From the NCBI GenBank assembly GCA_029865675.1, contig JARXAU010000143.1:1-11623 (forward strand): 11,623 bases of DNA. The letters are read 5' to 3'. Position numbers and translations under genes: made by a program. The notes under the pieces are model-generated. The model was given only the letters and a program-made list of their open reading frames with translations. It ran no database searches and was not told where the DNA came from. Shown here piece by piece: positions 1 through 6,569 of the stretch; position 1 is the first letter of the stretch, and every line of letters begins with the position of its first letter. The DNA is from Rhodoferax sp. GTDB taxonomy: Bacteria; Pseudomonadota; Gammaproteobacteria; Burkholderiales; Burkholderiaceae_C.

Positions 1-148
1 CGGCTTCGCCCTGCTGCCAGCGCACATCGGTCATCTCGCAGGCCACGACCTGATGGCCGCGTTTTTGCGCCTCGCGCATCATGGCGAAGGTGGTGTCTTT
101 GTAAATCTGGAAAGACTCCAGCGGGTCGGCGACGAACAGAATGTGCAT
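1..148 (-). CDS. gshB: Glutathione synthetase GshB, N-terminal fragment (rest lies beyond the left edge)
   Basis: Glutathione synthetase joins glycine to gamma-glutamylcysteine using ATP, the second step of cytoplasmic glutathione synthesis. Only the first 49 residues are inside the window. They open with MHILFVADPLESF and continue with IYKDTTFAMMREA and a GH-containing strand. This is the characteristic start of the prokaryotic GshB N-terminal domain: a beta strand, the conserved DPL..F..KD..FAMM pattern, then an alpha helix. The ATP-grasp domain is not visible. The ATG at 146-148 is preceded by a GGAG at 158-161, nine bases upstream, which supports this start. The gene follows benE with a 69-nt gap and is the last of the gshA-kup-benE-gshB cluster seen here. 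Identification is confident despite the short length, because this N-terminus is very distinctive. Confidence 0.9.
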   Translation of the reverse strand, partial: MHILFVADPLESFQIYKDTTFAMMREAQKRGHQVVACEMTDVRWQQGEA

Positions 149-217
149 GGGGGGGTTCTCCACTTGGACGGGCGGCACGCTCGGGGCGCGCAGCGCAAAA
201 AAGACGGGGGCGGGTTT

Positions 218-1432
218 CTAAGTCGCGCGCTTGGCTGGCCGGTAGTGTTGCACAGCCAGGGCCAGCGCCCCGGCCACCACGCCCCAAAACGCCGAGCCCA
301 CGCCGCCTATCACCACGCCGCTGAGCGTGATCAAAAAAGTCACCATGGCCGCCTCACGGTCGGCCTCTTTGTGCAAGGCCGCTGCCAGCGCGCTGCCTAT
401 GGTGCCCATGAGCGCCAGCCCGGCGATGGCTGCCACCAGCTCTTTGGGAAAGGCGGTGAGCAGCGCCATGATGGTCGCGCCAAACAAACCCAGCACGATG
501 TACAGCACGCCGCAGGACACGGCGGCGGTGTAGCGCCGCGCACGGTCGGGGTGCGCCTCGGGGCCCATGCATATAGCGGCGGTAATGGCGCTTAGGTTGA
601 GCGAAAACGCGCCAAACGGCGCCAGCGCTAGCGTGGCCAAGCCGGTCAGCGTGAGGATTTTGGACACCGGCAGCCCTGCGTCGCCACCGCGCGCACGCTC
701 GTCGCCAAAGCCCGAAGCGCGTATGGCCGCCACACCCGGCAGGTTTTGCGAAGCCATGGTGACCACAAACAAGGGCAGCGCCAAGCTCACCAGGGCTGAG
801 AAGGAAAACTCGGGTGCCACAAACACCGGCACCGTCAGCCCCAGCGGAATATCCACCCGGCCAAAGCCGCCTTGCGCGGCCACGAACAAAACCGCAAACA
901 GCAAGGTGCCAGGCACCGCGTAGCGCGGCACAAAGCGCTTGCCCAGCAAATAAGTGAGCAGCATGAGCACCACCAGCGGCAGCGCCGACTGGGCCGCAGC
1001 AAAGCCTGACAGGCCAAAACGCGCCAAGACACCCGCAAGCAGCGCGCTGGCCAAGGCCACCGGAATGCGGTTCATCACCCGCTCAAACCAGCCGGTGGCA
1101 CCCACCAGCACCACCAGCGCCGCGCTTGCCATAAATGCGCCCACCGCGTCGCCCATCGAGAAACCACCGGCCAGGCCGGCGCTGGCCAGCACCGCAGCGC
1201 CGGGGGTGCTCCAGGCCACCATCACCGGCTTGCGCAGCCACAGCGAGGGGACGGCCGTGGCCAAACCCATGCCGATGCTGATGGCCCACAGCCACGAGGC
1301 CAATATCTCGGGCGTAGCGCCAAAAGACTGCGCGGCCTGGAACACGATGGCAATCGAGCTGGTAAAGCCCACCAACACCGCCACAAAACCGGCGGTAAAG
1401 CTGGACCAGCTCAGGTCTTTGAAAAACTGCAC
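218..1432 (-). CDS. benE: BenE-family transporter (benzoate/H+ symporter-like membrane protein)
   Basis: This 404-residue, almost entirely hydrophobic protein has roughly ten to twelve membrane segments and matches the BenE/YdcO family of inner-membrane transporters. Recognisable signatures are the N-terminal FVAVLVGFTSSIAIVFQAA, a TPGAAVLA segment near residues 75-82, the central MASQNLPGVAAIRASGF (about 225-241) and the later GPEAHPDRARRYTAA (about 289-303). The family is named for benzoate-proton symport in Acinetobacter, but most members have no proven substrate. No benzoate-degradation gene is visible here, so the substrate is open. The start is a GTG at 1430-1432, with a weak AGG five bases upstream and only 6 nt after the kup stop, so translation is probably coupled to kup. 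No in-frame ATG lies near this start, and the family-like N-terminus begins exactly here. The length is normal and the gene looks intact. Confidence 0.88.
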   Translation of the reverse strand: MQFFKDLSWSSFTAGFVAVLVGFTSSIAIVFQAAQSFGATPEILASWLWAISIGMGLATAVPSLWLRKPVMVAWSTPGAAVLASAGLAGGFSMGDAVGAFMASAALVVLVGATGWFERVMNRIPVALASALLAGVLARFGLSGFAAAQSALPLVVLMLLTYLLGKRFVPRYAVPGTLLFAVLFVAAQGGFGRVDIPLGLTVPVFVAPEFSFSALVSLALPLFVVTMASQNLPGVAAIRASGFGDERARGGDAGLPVSKILTLTGLATLALAPFGAFSLNLSAITAAICMGPEAHPDRARRYTAAVSCGVLYIVLGLFGATIMALLTAFPKELVAAIAGLALMGTIGSALAAALHKEADREAAMVTFLITLSGVVIGGVGSAFWGVVAGALALAVQHYRPAKRAT

Positions 1433-1438
1433 GCGCGC

Positions 1439-3307
1439 CTAGATTTCAATTTTGGAGCCCAGCTCGACGACTGCGTTACTGGGTAAGTTCAGAAAGTCGG
1501 CGGCGCTGCTGGCGTTGTGGTGCATTTGGGCAAACAACTTTTCGCGCCACGGCGCCATGCCTTTGCCCAGCGTCGGCACCACAGTGTCGCGGGACAAAAA
1601 GTAGCTGGTCAACATGGGGTCCAGCGCCACGCCACGGCCTTTGAGCTGCTGCAGCGCGCGGGGAACATCGGGGTCGTTCTTGAATCCGTAGTGAATAAGA
1701 ACCTGCCAGCAGTCGTGGCCCAGGCGCTCGATCTCGATGCGCTTGTCCAGCCCAATCCATGGCACTTCGTGGTTGCGCACGGTGACAAACAGGTTGATGT
1801 CGTGCAGCACCTTGTTGTGCTTAAGGTTGTGCAACAGCGCGTTGGGAACGGTGCCCACGGCAGCGGTCAAAAACACGGCCGTTCCCTCCACCCGCGCGGG
1901 GGGGCTGACAAACACGGCTTCCAGGAAGCTAGGCAGATCCATGGAGTCGGCCTTGAGCTTGGAGTTGAGCAGCGCGCGCCCTTCTTTCCAGGTGTCCATG
2001 AAAAGAAACACCACGGCGCCAATGAGCAAAGGAAACCAACCACCGTCCAACAGTTTGAGTAAGTTAGAGCCCCAAAACAGGAAGTCCACCGCAAAAAAGA
2101 AGCCGGTTGCACCCAGGCACAGCCAAAGTGGGTACTTCCAGCCATGGCGGATCACGTAAAAAGTCAAGATCGTGGTGATCAGCATATCGGTACACACTGC
2201 AATGCCATAGGCCGCAGCGAGGTTGCTCGACGACTTGAACATCACTACCGCCAGGACAATCGCCGCGAACAAGCCCCAGTTGACGAAAGGAATGTAGATT
2301 TGCCCCGCTTCGCGCGCGCTGGTGTGAACCAGGTTCAGGCGCGGCAGGTAGCCCAGCTGAATCACCTGTTTGGTCACGCTAAAGGCACCGGTTATCAACG
2401 CCTGCGAGGCAATTACCGCTGCCATGGTGGCAAGCACCACCAAAGGCAACAGCGCCCAGTCAGGTGCCATCATGTAAAAAGGGTTTTTAATGGCCGCCGG
2501 GTTGCTCAGCAACAGCGCACCTTGGCCAAAGTAGTTCAGGGTCAAAGAGGGCATGACCACGCTGAACCAGGCCAGACGAATCGGCTTCTTGCCGAAATGC
2601 CCCAGGTCAGCGTAGAGCGCCTCTGCGCCGGTCACGCACAACACCACTGCGCCCAGAAGGATGAAAGTCACACCCGGGTTGCTCCACATAAAGGTGAGCG
2701 CGTAATAGGGATTGAGCGCCACCAAAATATGCGGGTTGGTGGCGATGTGCGCTACCCCAAGAACGGCAAGTGCCGCAAACCAAAGCAGCGTAATTGGACC
2801 AAAAAACTTGCCGATACCGGCTGTGCCACGTTTTTGCACCCAAAACAAGCAAAACAAGATCACCAGGGTGATAGGAACCACGTACTTTACAAATTTCGGT
2901 GAAATGATCTCTAAACCCTCCACCGCGCCCAGCACCGATATCGCTGGGGTAATCACCCCATCGCCGTAGAACAAACAGGTGCCAAAAATACCGACGTTAA
3001 GCAGCACGCGGCGAAGCCTGGGCCGGTCTTTTACCGCCTGGGACGCCAGCGCCAGCATGGCAACCAGGCCGCCCTCTCCTTCGTTATCAGCGCGCAAAAC
3101 CAAAATCACGTATTTGAGAGAGACGATGACGGTCAGGGTCCAAAAAATCATGGACAAGATGCCGTACACGTTGTCTGGGGTGAACGGCACGTGGCCGGAG
3201 CCAAAAACCTCTTTAAGCGCATACAGCACACTGGTGCCAATATCGCCGTAAACCACGCCAATGGCGCCCAGTGTGAGCGCGGTGAGAGAAGATTTAGAAG
3301 CAGGCAA
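1439..3307 (-). CDS. kup: Low-affinity potassium uptake transporter Kup (TTG start)
   Basis: Kup imports K+ across the inner membrane, probably with protons. The N-terminal two-thirds is hydrophobic (about twelve membrane segments) and carries family hallmarks: GVVYGDIGTSVLYA at residues 17-30, then EGEGGLVAMLAL, YGDGVITPAISVLGAVEG and TGAEALYADLGHFGKKPIR. A hydrophilic cytoplasmic domain follows after the last membrane segment. I chose the TTG at 3305-3307 as start. It has GGAG at 3313-3316, five bases upstream, and gives 622 residues beginning (M)PASKSSLTALTLGAIG, the usual length and N-terminus for bacterial Kup. The frame stays open for 48 codons further upstream to another TTG at 3451, but that extension looks non-conserved and overlaps a hairpin downstream of gshA. 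There is no in-frame ATG near the N-terminus. benE follows after 6 nt. Function is confident; the start is probable. Confidence 0.95.
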   Translation of the reverse strand: MPASKSSLTALTLGAIGVVYGDIGTSVLYALKEVFGSGHVPFTPDNVYGILSMIFWTLTVIVSLKYVILVLRADNEGEGGLVAMLALASQAVKDRPRLRRVLLNVGIFGTCLFYGDGVITPAISVLGAVEGLEIISPKFVKYVVPITLVILFCLFWVQKRGTAGIGKFFGPITLLWFAALAVLGVAHIATNPHILVALNPYYALTFMWSNPGVTFILLGAVVLCVTGAEALYADLGHFGKKPIRLAWFSVVMPSLTLNYFGQGALLLSNPAAIKNPFYMMAPDWALLPLVVLATMAAVIASQALITGAFSVTKQVIQLGYLPRLNLVHTSAREAGQIYIPFVNWGLFAAIVLAVVMFKSSSNLAAAYGIAVCTDMLITTILTFYVIRHGWKYPLWLCLGATGFFFAVDFLFWGSNLLKLLDGGWFPLLIGAVVFLFMDTWKEGRALLNSKLKADSMDLPSFLEAVFVSPPARVEGTAVFLTAAVGTVPNALLHNLKHNKVLHDINLFVTVRNHEVPWIGLDKRIEIERLGHDCWQVLIHYGFKNDPDVPRALQQLKGRGVALDPMLTSYFLSRDTVVPTLGKGMAPWREKLFAQMHHNASSAADFLNLPSNAVVELGSKIEI

Positions 3308-3312
3308 AGTTG

Positions 3313-3316
3313 CTCC
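3313..3316 (-). promoter_or_regulatory. Shine-Dalgarno sequence that decides the kup start
   Basis: GGAG on the minus strand ends five bases before the TTG at 3305-3307. It is the only well-placed ribosome binding site near the kup N-terminus. The resulting protein has the standard family length, so this site argues for a TTG start rather than the longer open frame. Confidence 0.6.
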
Positions 3317-3409
3317 GGGTGCTTGAGCGGCCCGGTTTCCATTCAACAAGGAGGCACCATTGTGCCCCTGCCCGCGCGCAAAAACCGCGCTGGTGTGGAA
3401 AACGTAGCT

Positions 3410-3429
3410 AAAAATGCTGCATTGCAGCA
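3410..3429 (-). terminator. Short hairpin with U-run between gshA and kup, possible intrinsic terminator
   Basis: Read on the minus strand, a perfect 6-bp inverted repeat (TGCTGC / GCAGCA, loop AAT) is followed at once by TTTTT. It begins about 46 nt after the gshA stop and lies roughly 100 nt before the kup start. The layout is that of a rho-independent terminator, but the stem is short and only four of its six pairs are G-C. It may be leaky, leaving some read-through from gshA into kup. Confidence 0.4.
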
Positions 3430-3475
3430 GCAACCGCAGCCCCGTCGACAAGCGCGGGAACGTCGGCGCTGCAGG

Positions 3476-4762
3476 CTAAGTGTCCAGGTCCGCCTCTGGG
3501 TCGGTCGCCTCTAGCTCGTAGCTGCCCGCCAACATGGCCAAGCGCCCCACAACGCCATACATGTAAAAGCGGTTGGGGTCGCTTGCGCCAGGGCGCATAC
3601 CTAGCTGGGGCAACTGCGCGCCGCCGCCAAAAGCCAGCGGCACATAACTGGAGCCAGGGGCGCTCAGGTTTTCATCCACGCCGCGCTCGGCGTGTACCCG
3701 ATAAAAACCGCCCACCACGTAGCGGTCCATCAGGTAGACCACCGGCTCAGCCACAGCGTCGTTCACGCGTTCGTTAGTCAAAATTCCTTCTTGCAGGATC
3801 AGCGCTTGCAAGCCGGCCAGGGCTTGACCCCCTGCGGCAGTTTTCTCCAGCAATGCGGGCAAGTCCTTGGCGTCGCGTACCGTCATCAGGCCCATGCCGT
3901 CGCTGCCGTTGTTGCCCTTGACCACCACAAATGGTTTCTCCTTGATGCCATATTCCTTGTACTTGCGCCGAATCTTGGTGAGCAGCGCATCCACCCCCTC
4001 GGTCAATCGCCCCACGGACTCTGCATGGGCTAAATCCACATCGTGGCAAGTGTCAAACATCGGGTTGATCAGCCAATGGTCAACGCCGATGAGCTTCCCG
4101 AAGCGCTTGGAAATATCCTCGTAGCACTTGAAATGCAGGCTTTTGCGACGCACGGTCCAGCTTGCGTGCAGCGGCGGCAGCAGGTGCTGCTGGTGCAGGT
4201 CCTCCAGGATGCCGGGTATGCCTGCGTGCAAATCGTTATTGAGCAAGATCGTGCAAGGGTCAAAGTCTTTCACCCCGATGCGCCCGTTGGTGCGCATCAC
4301 CGGCTCCAGGGTGATGGTTTCGCCACCAGGCACCTGAATAACCGTGGATTGGGTGAATTCCGGGCTGATGGAGCCGATGCGCACGTTCAAGCCCGCCATG
4401 TGGAATATGCGGCGCAGTTGCACCAGGTTGCTCAGGTAAAAGGTGTTGTGCGTGTTGTGCTCGGGGATGATGAGCAAGTTGCGCGCCTCGGGGCAGATTT
4501 TTTCAATCGCCACCATCGCCGCCTGCACTGCCAGCGGCAGCATTTCTGGCGTCAGGTTGTTCCAACCGCTGGGATAAAAGTCGGTATCCACCGGAGCGAG
4601 CTTGAACCCGGCGTTGCGCACGTCCACAGAGGTATAGAACGGCGGCGTGTGCTCCATCCACTCCAAGCGAAACCAACGCTCAATGGCGGGCATGGTGTCG
4701 AGTACGCGCTGCTCCAGCTCGTTGATGGGACCAGTCAGGGCTGTGACGAGATGGGGGACCAT
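3476..4762 (-). CDS. gshA: Glutamate-cysteine ligase GshA, 'ferrooxidans' type
   Basis: This enzyme forms gamma-glutamylcysteine from glutamate and cysteine with ATP, the first and usually rate-limiting step of glutathione synthesis. The 428-residue protein matches the GshA family first defined in Acidithiobacillus ferrooxidans and common in betaproteobacteria, which shows no clear sequence similarity to E. coli GshA. Visible landmarks are FYTSVDVRNAGFKLAPVDTD (43-61), FYPSGWNNL (62-70), PEHNTHNTFYLSNL (100-113), a glycine-rich VVKGNNGSDGMGLMTV (280-295, probable ATP-binding loop) and GGFYRVH (351-357). The ATG at 4760-4762 gives the typical N-terminus, with AAGG ten bases upstream. The frame is open for 62 more codons to 4948, reaching into the end of nnrD, but that extension is Arg/Pro-rich and unlike the family. 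kup follows after 168 nt. gshB lies two genes downstream. Confidence 0.93.
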   Translation of the reverse strand: MVPHLVTALTGPINELEQRVLDTMPAIERWFRLEWMEHTPPFYTSVDVRNAGFKLAPVDTDFYPSGWNNLTPEMLPLAVQAAMVAIEKICPEARNLLIIPEHNTHNTFYLSNLVQLRRIFHMAGLNVRIGSISPEFTQSTVIQVPGGETITLEPVMRTNGRIGVKDFDPCTILLNNDLHAGIPGILEDLHQQHLLPPLHASWTVRRKSLHFKCYEDISKRFGKLIGVDHWLINPMFDTCHDVDLAHAESVGRLTEGVDALLTKIRRKYKEYGIKEKPFVVVKGNNGSDGMGLMTVRDAKDLPALLEKTAAGGQALAGLQALILQEGILTNERVNDAVAEPVVYLMDRYVVGGFYRVHAERGVDENLSAPGSSYVPLAFGGGAQLPQLGMRPGASDPNRFYMYGVVGRLAMLAGSYELEATDPEADLDT

Positions 4763-4944
4763 GGTGCGTTTGCCTTGAGGAGATGGGTTTACGGAAATTA
4801 ACGTGCGGATCGCGACACTAATCGATTGCCATTTGGGGTGCTGGCGCGGTAAATAAAGCCCGTATTCCAAAAAATAGAGAATGCGCAAGTGGCAACCTGA
4901 CGGTTTTCGGCGGGGCAGGCGCTGGAAAATTGTGTTTGCATGCG
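4763..4944. other. Intergenic region between nnrD and gshA, probable gshA leader and promoter
   Basis: These 182 nt lie between the nnrD stop and the gshA ATG. The stretch is AT-richer than the flanking genes, with a T-run on the minus strand around 4869-4875. A TTGCCA (5 of 6 to the -35 consensus) is present on the minus strand, but no good -10 sits at the right spacing, so I do not name a specific promoter. No convincing terminator hairpin for nnrD is visible. A gshA promoter here is inferred mainly from position. Confidence 0.3.
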
Positions 4945-5805
4945 TCACTCCGCGTGCAAGATGTCGCGCAGCGCCTGCGAAATAGCAGGAAGCAGGGACG
5001 CCGAAGTGAGCGGCGCGCCGTCCGAGGCCAGGTCTGCCGCACGGGCGTGAATAAAAGCACCAGTGGCCGCCAGTGGCGCCAGCAAGCCCGGATCGCGCGC
5101 CAGCGCTTCATGCTGGCTGACCACCAAGGCCCCCACGATGCCCGCCAGCACATCGCCCGTACCCGCCGTGGCCAGCCAGGGTGTGGCCTCAGGCAGCGCA
5201 ATACATACGCCCGGCCCAGCCACCACGGTGCGCGCTCCCTTGAGCAAGACCGTAACGCCCAGTTCCTGATGCGCGATGGCGGCCCATTTCTGCGGCTCGG
5301 CGGCAACCTCTTGGTGTGAAGCCCAAACGTCCCTGCTACCCAACAGCGCAGCCAATTCGCCCGCGTGCGGAGTAATAAGAGTGGGGGCGCACAGAGTGCC
5401 CGCCAAATACAGGGCACCCGCGTCCAGCACCGCCAGGGCCGTGTGCGTACGGGCGCGCGCCATCTGCCGGTGGCGCAGCCAGTTGCCTAGCGACGCGCCG
5501 CCCGGTGCAGCCACGCCAGAACCCATTAACCACGCATGCACTTTGCCCGGCGCCACCACCACCTCGGGGCAGCGCTGCAGCACCAGGTCTGCCAACCCAC
5601 CCGTGCTTACAAAGCGCAGCATCCCCACGCCAGTGGCTAGCGCGGCGGCGCAGGACAACACCGCAGCGCCCGGGTACTGCCGCGAGCCGGTAACCACACC
5701 CAGCACGCCACGGCTGTACTTGTGGTCTTGTGCCGTGGGAAGGTGAATGCAGGCGCGGGCGTCCTCGGCAGTCCAGGAGGTAGAGGTCGGCGTGGATGGG
5801 GTCAT
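4945..5805 (-). CDS. nnrD: ADP-dependent NAD(P)H-hydrate dehydratase, stand-alone domain
   Basis: The enzyme repairs damaged nicotinamide cofactors by dehydrating the S form of NADHX/NADPHX back to NAD(P)H, using a nucleotide as energy source. The 286-residue protein is the ribokinase-like YjeF C-terminal (CARKD) domain alone. The epimerase domain found in fused YjeF/Nnr proteins is absent and should be encoded elsewhere. Motifs are HKYSRGVLGVVTGS (28-41), an ITPHAGE block (144-150), LLKG (187-190) and the signature AGTGDVLAG (214-222) with the catalytic-type Asp218. The loop usually written GPGLG reads GSGVA here (96-100). I chose the ATG at 5803-5805 because it gives the normal domain length. 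No Shine-Dalgarno sequence is close to it, so the start is less sure than the function. The gene sits 175 nt after cobC and 182 nt before gshA, probably as its own transcription unit. Confidence 0.9.
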   Translation of the reverse strand: MTPSTPTSTSWTAEDARACIHLPTAQDHKYSRGVLGVVTGSRQYPGAAVLSCAAALATGVGMLRFVSTGGLADLVLQRCPEVVVAPGKVHAWLMGSGVAAPGGASLGNWLRHRQMARARTHTALAVLDAGALYLAGTLCAPTLITPHAGELAALLGSRDVWASHQEVAAEPQKWAAIAHQELGVTVLLKGARTVVAGPGVCIALPEATPWLATAGTGDVLAGIVGALVVSQHEALARDPGLLAPLAATGAFIHARAADLASDGAPLTSASLLPAISQALRDILHAE

Positions 5806-5980
5806 GCAGGCAATTGGTACAAGAATCCTGTTGCACTGGGAGCGCGGTGCCGCTGCGCCGGGACACTTATAGTCTCTCGATTGTGCGGCCTGAGAGCACG
5901 GGCGACAGTGCGCGTTCTGTGCGTTGACACTGGTACCCGCGCAATGCAAGTCGCCCGCAAGGACAAGCTTTTGACCTGGC
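5806..5980. other. Intergenic region between cobC and nnrD
   Basis: These 175 nt are the longest gene-free stretch between the cobalamin genes and nnrD. I see no conserved small reading frame, no strong terminator for the cobalamin operon and no cobalamin riboswitch features. The minus-strand TATAAG described separately is the only promoter-like element. A plus-strand TTGACA at 5924-5929 has no matching -10 and no gene to serve. Confidence 0.5.
5866..5871 (-). promoter_or_regulatory. Candidate -10 box upstream of nnrD
   Basis: The minus strand reads TATAAG, five of six matches to the sigma-70 -10 consensus, about 60 nt before the nnrD ATG. The corresponding -35 region is poor (at best three of six matches at 19-nt spacing). 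A 5-bp inverted repeat (CTCTC / GAGAG, at 5892-5896 and 5874-5878) lies just upstream and could be an operator half-site pair or chance. A weak or activator-dependent promoter is possible. Confidence 0.3.
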
Positions 5981-6556
5981 TCATATTCCGGTATCCGCTT
6001 GCGCAACAGTCTCAGGATAGGCCAGCTGTATCCACTGGCCGTAAGCTGGAGCCGCCTGCGGCCACTGGTCCGCCCGCTGCACGCTGCGCACGCCTTGGGA
6101 CAGTAAGGTTGCCGCGCGCGCCACGCCCGCGTGCGTTAGCCACACCTGGCTCCCCGAGGCGCATGGCGCGTCCCACGCCAAGGCAACGCGGGCCAGCACC
6201 TCGTTAGCGCTTTCTACACCACCAAAGCGGTGGTGACCAAAGTCATCGGTCCATTCACGAAGGGCGGCGGGCGCGATGGCGTCCCATGCAACGCCCTCAA
6301 AGTGACCGAAGTTCATTTCTGCCAGCCGCGCGTCCCCGACAAAGTGCAGATCGCTGCGCAGGGCTGCCAATGCAAGCGCCAGTTGGGCGCAGCGCTGTAA
6401 CGGCGACACGCGCACCACCAAACCCACGGGCAGCGTGGAGGCCAGCCCCCGGGCCGCGACCTGCGTTGCCTCTGCGTGCGCGGGCACGTCCAAGGCGCCG
6501 TAGCAAACACCGAGCGCAACCAACGGCAGGGCGTGTCGGGCAATCCACAGCGTCAT
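5981..6556 (-). CDS. cobC: Alpha-ribazole phosphatase-like histidine phosphatase (CobC)
   Basis: CobC removes the 5'-phosphate from the alpha-ribazole moiety, either on free alpha-ribazole-5'-phosphate or on adenosylcobalamin-5'-phosphate, the last step of lower-ligand attachment. The 191-residue protein belongs to the histidine phosphatase superfamily. The expected catalytic set is visible: Arg7-His8 (the phospho-accepting His) in IARHALP, Arg55 in SPLQRC, Glu80 in LAEMNFG and His142 in LTHAGVARA. The residue after Arg-His is Ala9 rather than the usual Gly. CYGALDVPA (18-26) is also typical of cobalamin-linked members. The ATG at 6554-6556 lies 13 nt after the cobS stop, with a G-run just upstream as a weak ribosome site. 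A longer frame from a TTG at 6601 would overlap cobS and adds nothing conserved. It is the last gene of the cobalamin operon. The specific role rests on context plus motifs. Confidence 0.85.
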   Translation of the reverse strand: MTLWIARHALPLVALGVCYGALDVPAHAEATQVAARGLASTLPVGLVVRVSPLQRCAQLALALAALRSDLHFVGDARLAEMNFGHFEGVAWDAIAPAALREWTDDFGHHRFGGVESANEVLARVALAWDAPCASGSQVWLTHAGVARAATLLSQGVRSVQRADQWPQAAPAYGQWIQLAYPETVAQADTGI

Positions 6557-6569
6557 AGGCACCCCCCAG

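Noticed and set aside
2144..2902. Plus-strand open frame of 252 codons opposite kup
   Set aside because: It lies wholly antisense to a clear Kup coding sequence, and its product is Arg/His/Gln-rich with no recognisable domain. It is a shadow of the high-GC gene.
1439..3307. Horizontal acquisition of kup on the basis of lower GC in places
   Set aside because: One 60-base line counted in kup (2881-2940) is about 48% GC against about 63% in a line of cobQ (8881-8940). This is a small sample, and kup is a housekeeping gene with no flanking mobile-element signs.
4043..4801. Plus-strand open frame of 252 codons opposite gshA
   Set aside because: It is fully antisense to the conserved gshA, rich in His/Gln/Arg and has no recognisable domain.
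4763..4948. 62-codon N-terminal extension of gshA
   Set aside because: It is open frame only. Family members start at the MVPHLVTALTG region, the extension is basic and non-conserved in character, and it reaches into the nnrD stop.
5924..5952. Plus-strand perfect TTGACA as a promoter
   Set aside because: At 17-nt spacing the -10 region reads CAAGTC, and no plus-strand gene follows it.
5806..5980. Cobalamin riboswitch or small RNA between cobC and nnrD
   Set aside because: I looked for the B12-box-like conserved core and strong nested stems and saw none. The gap is downstream of the cobalamin genes, not upstream of them.
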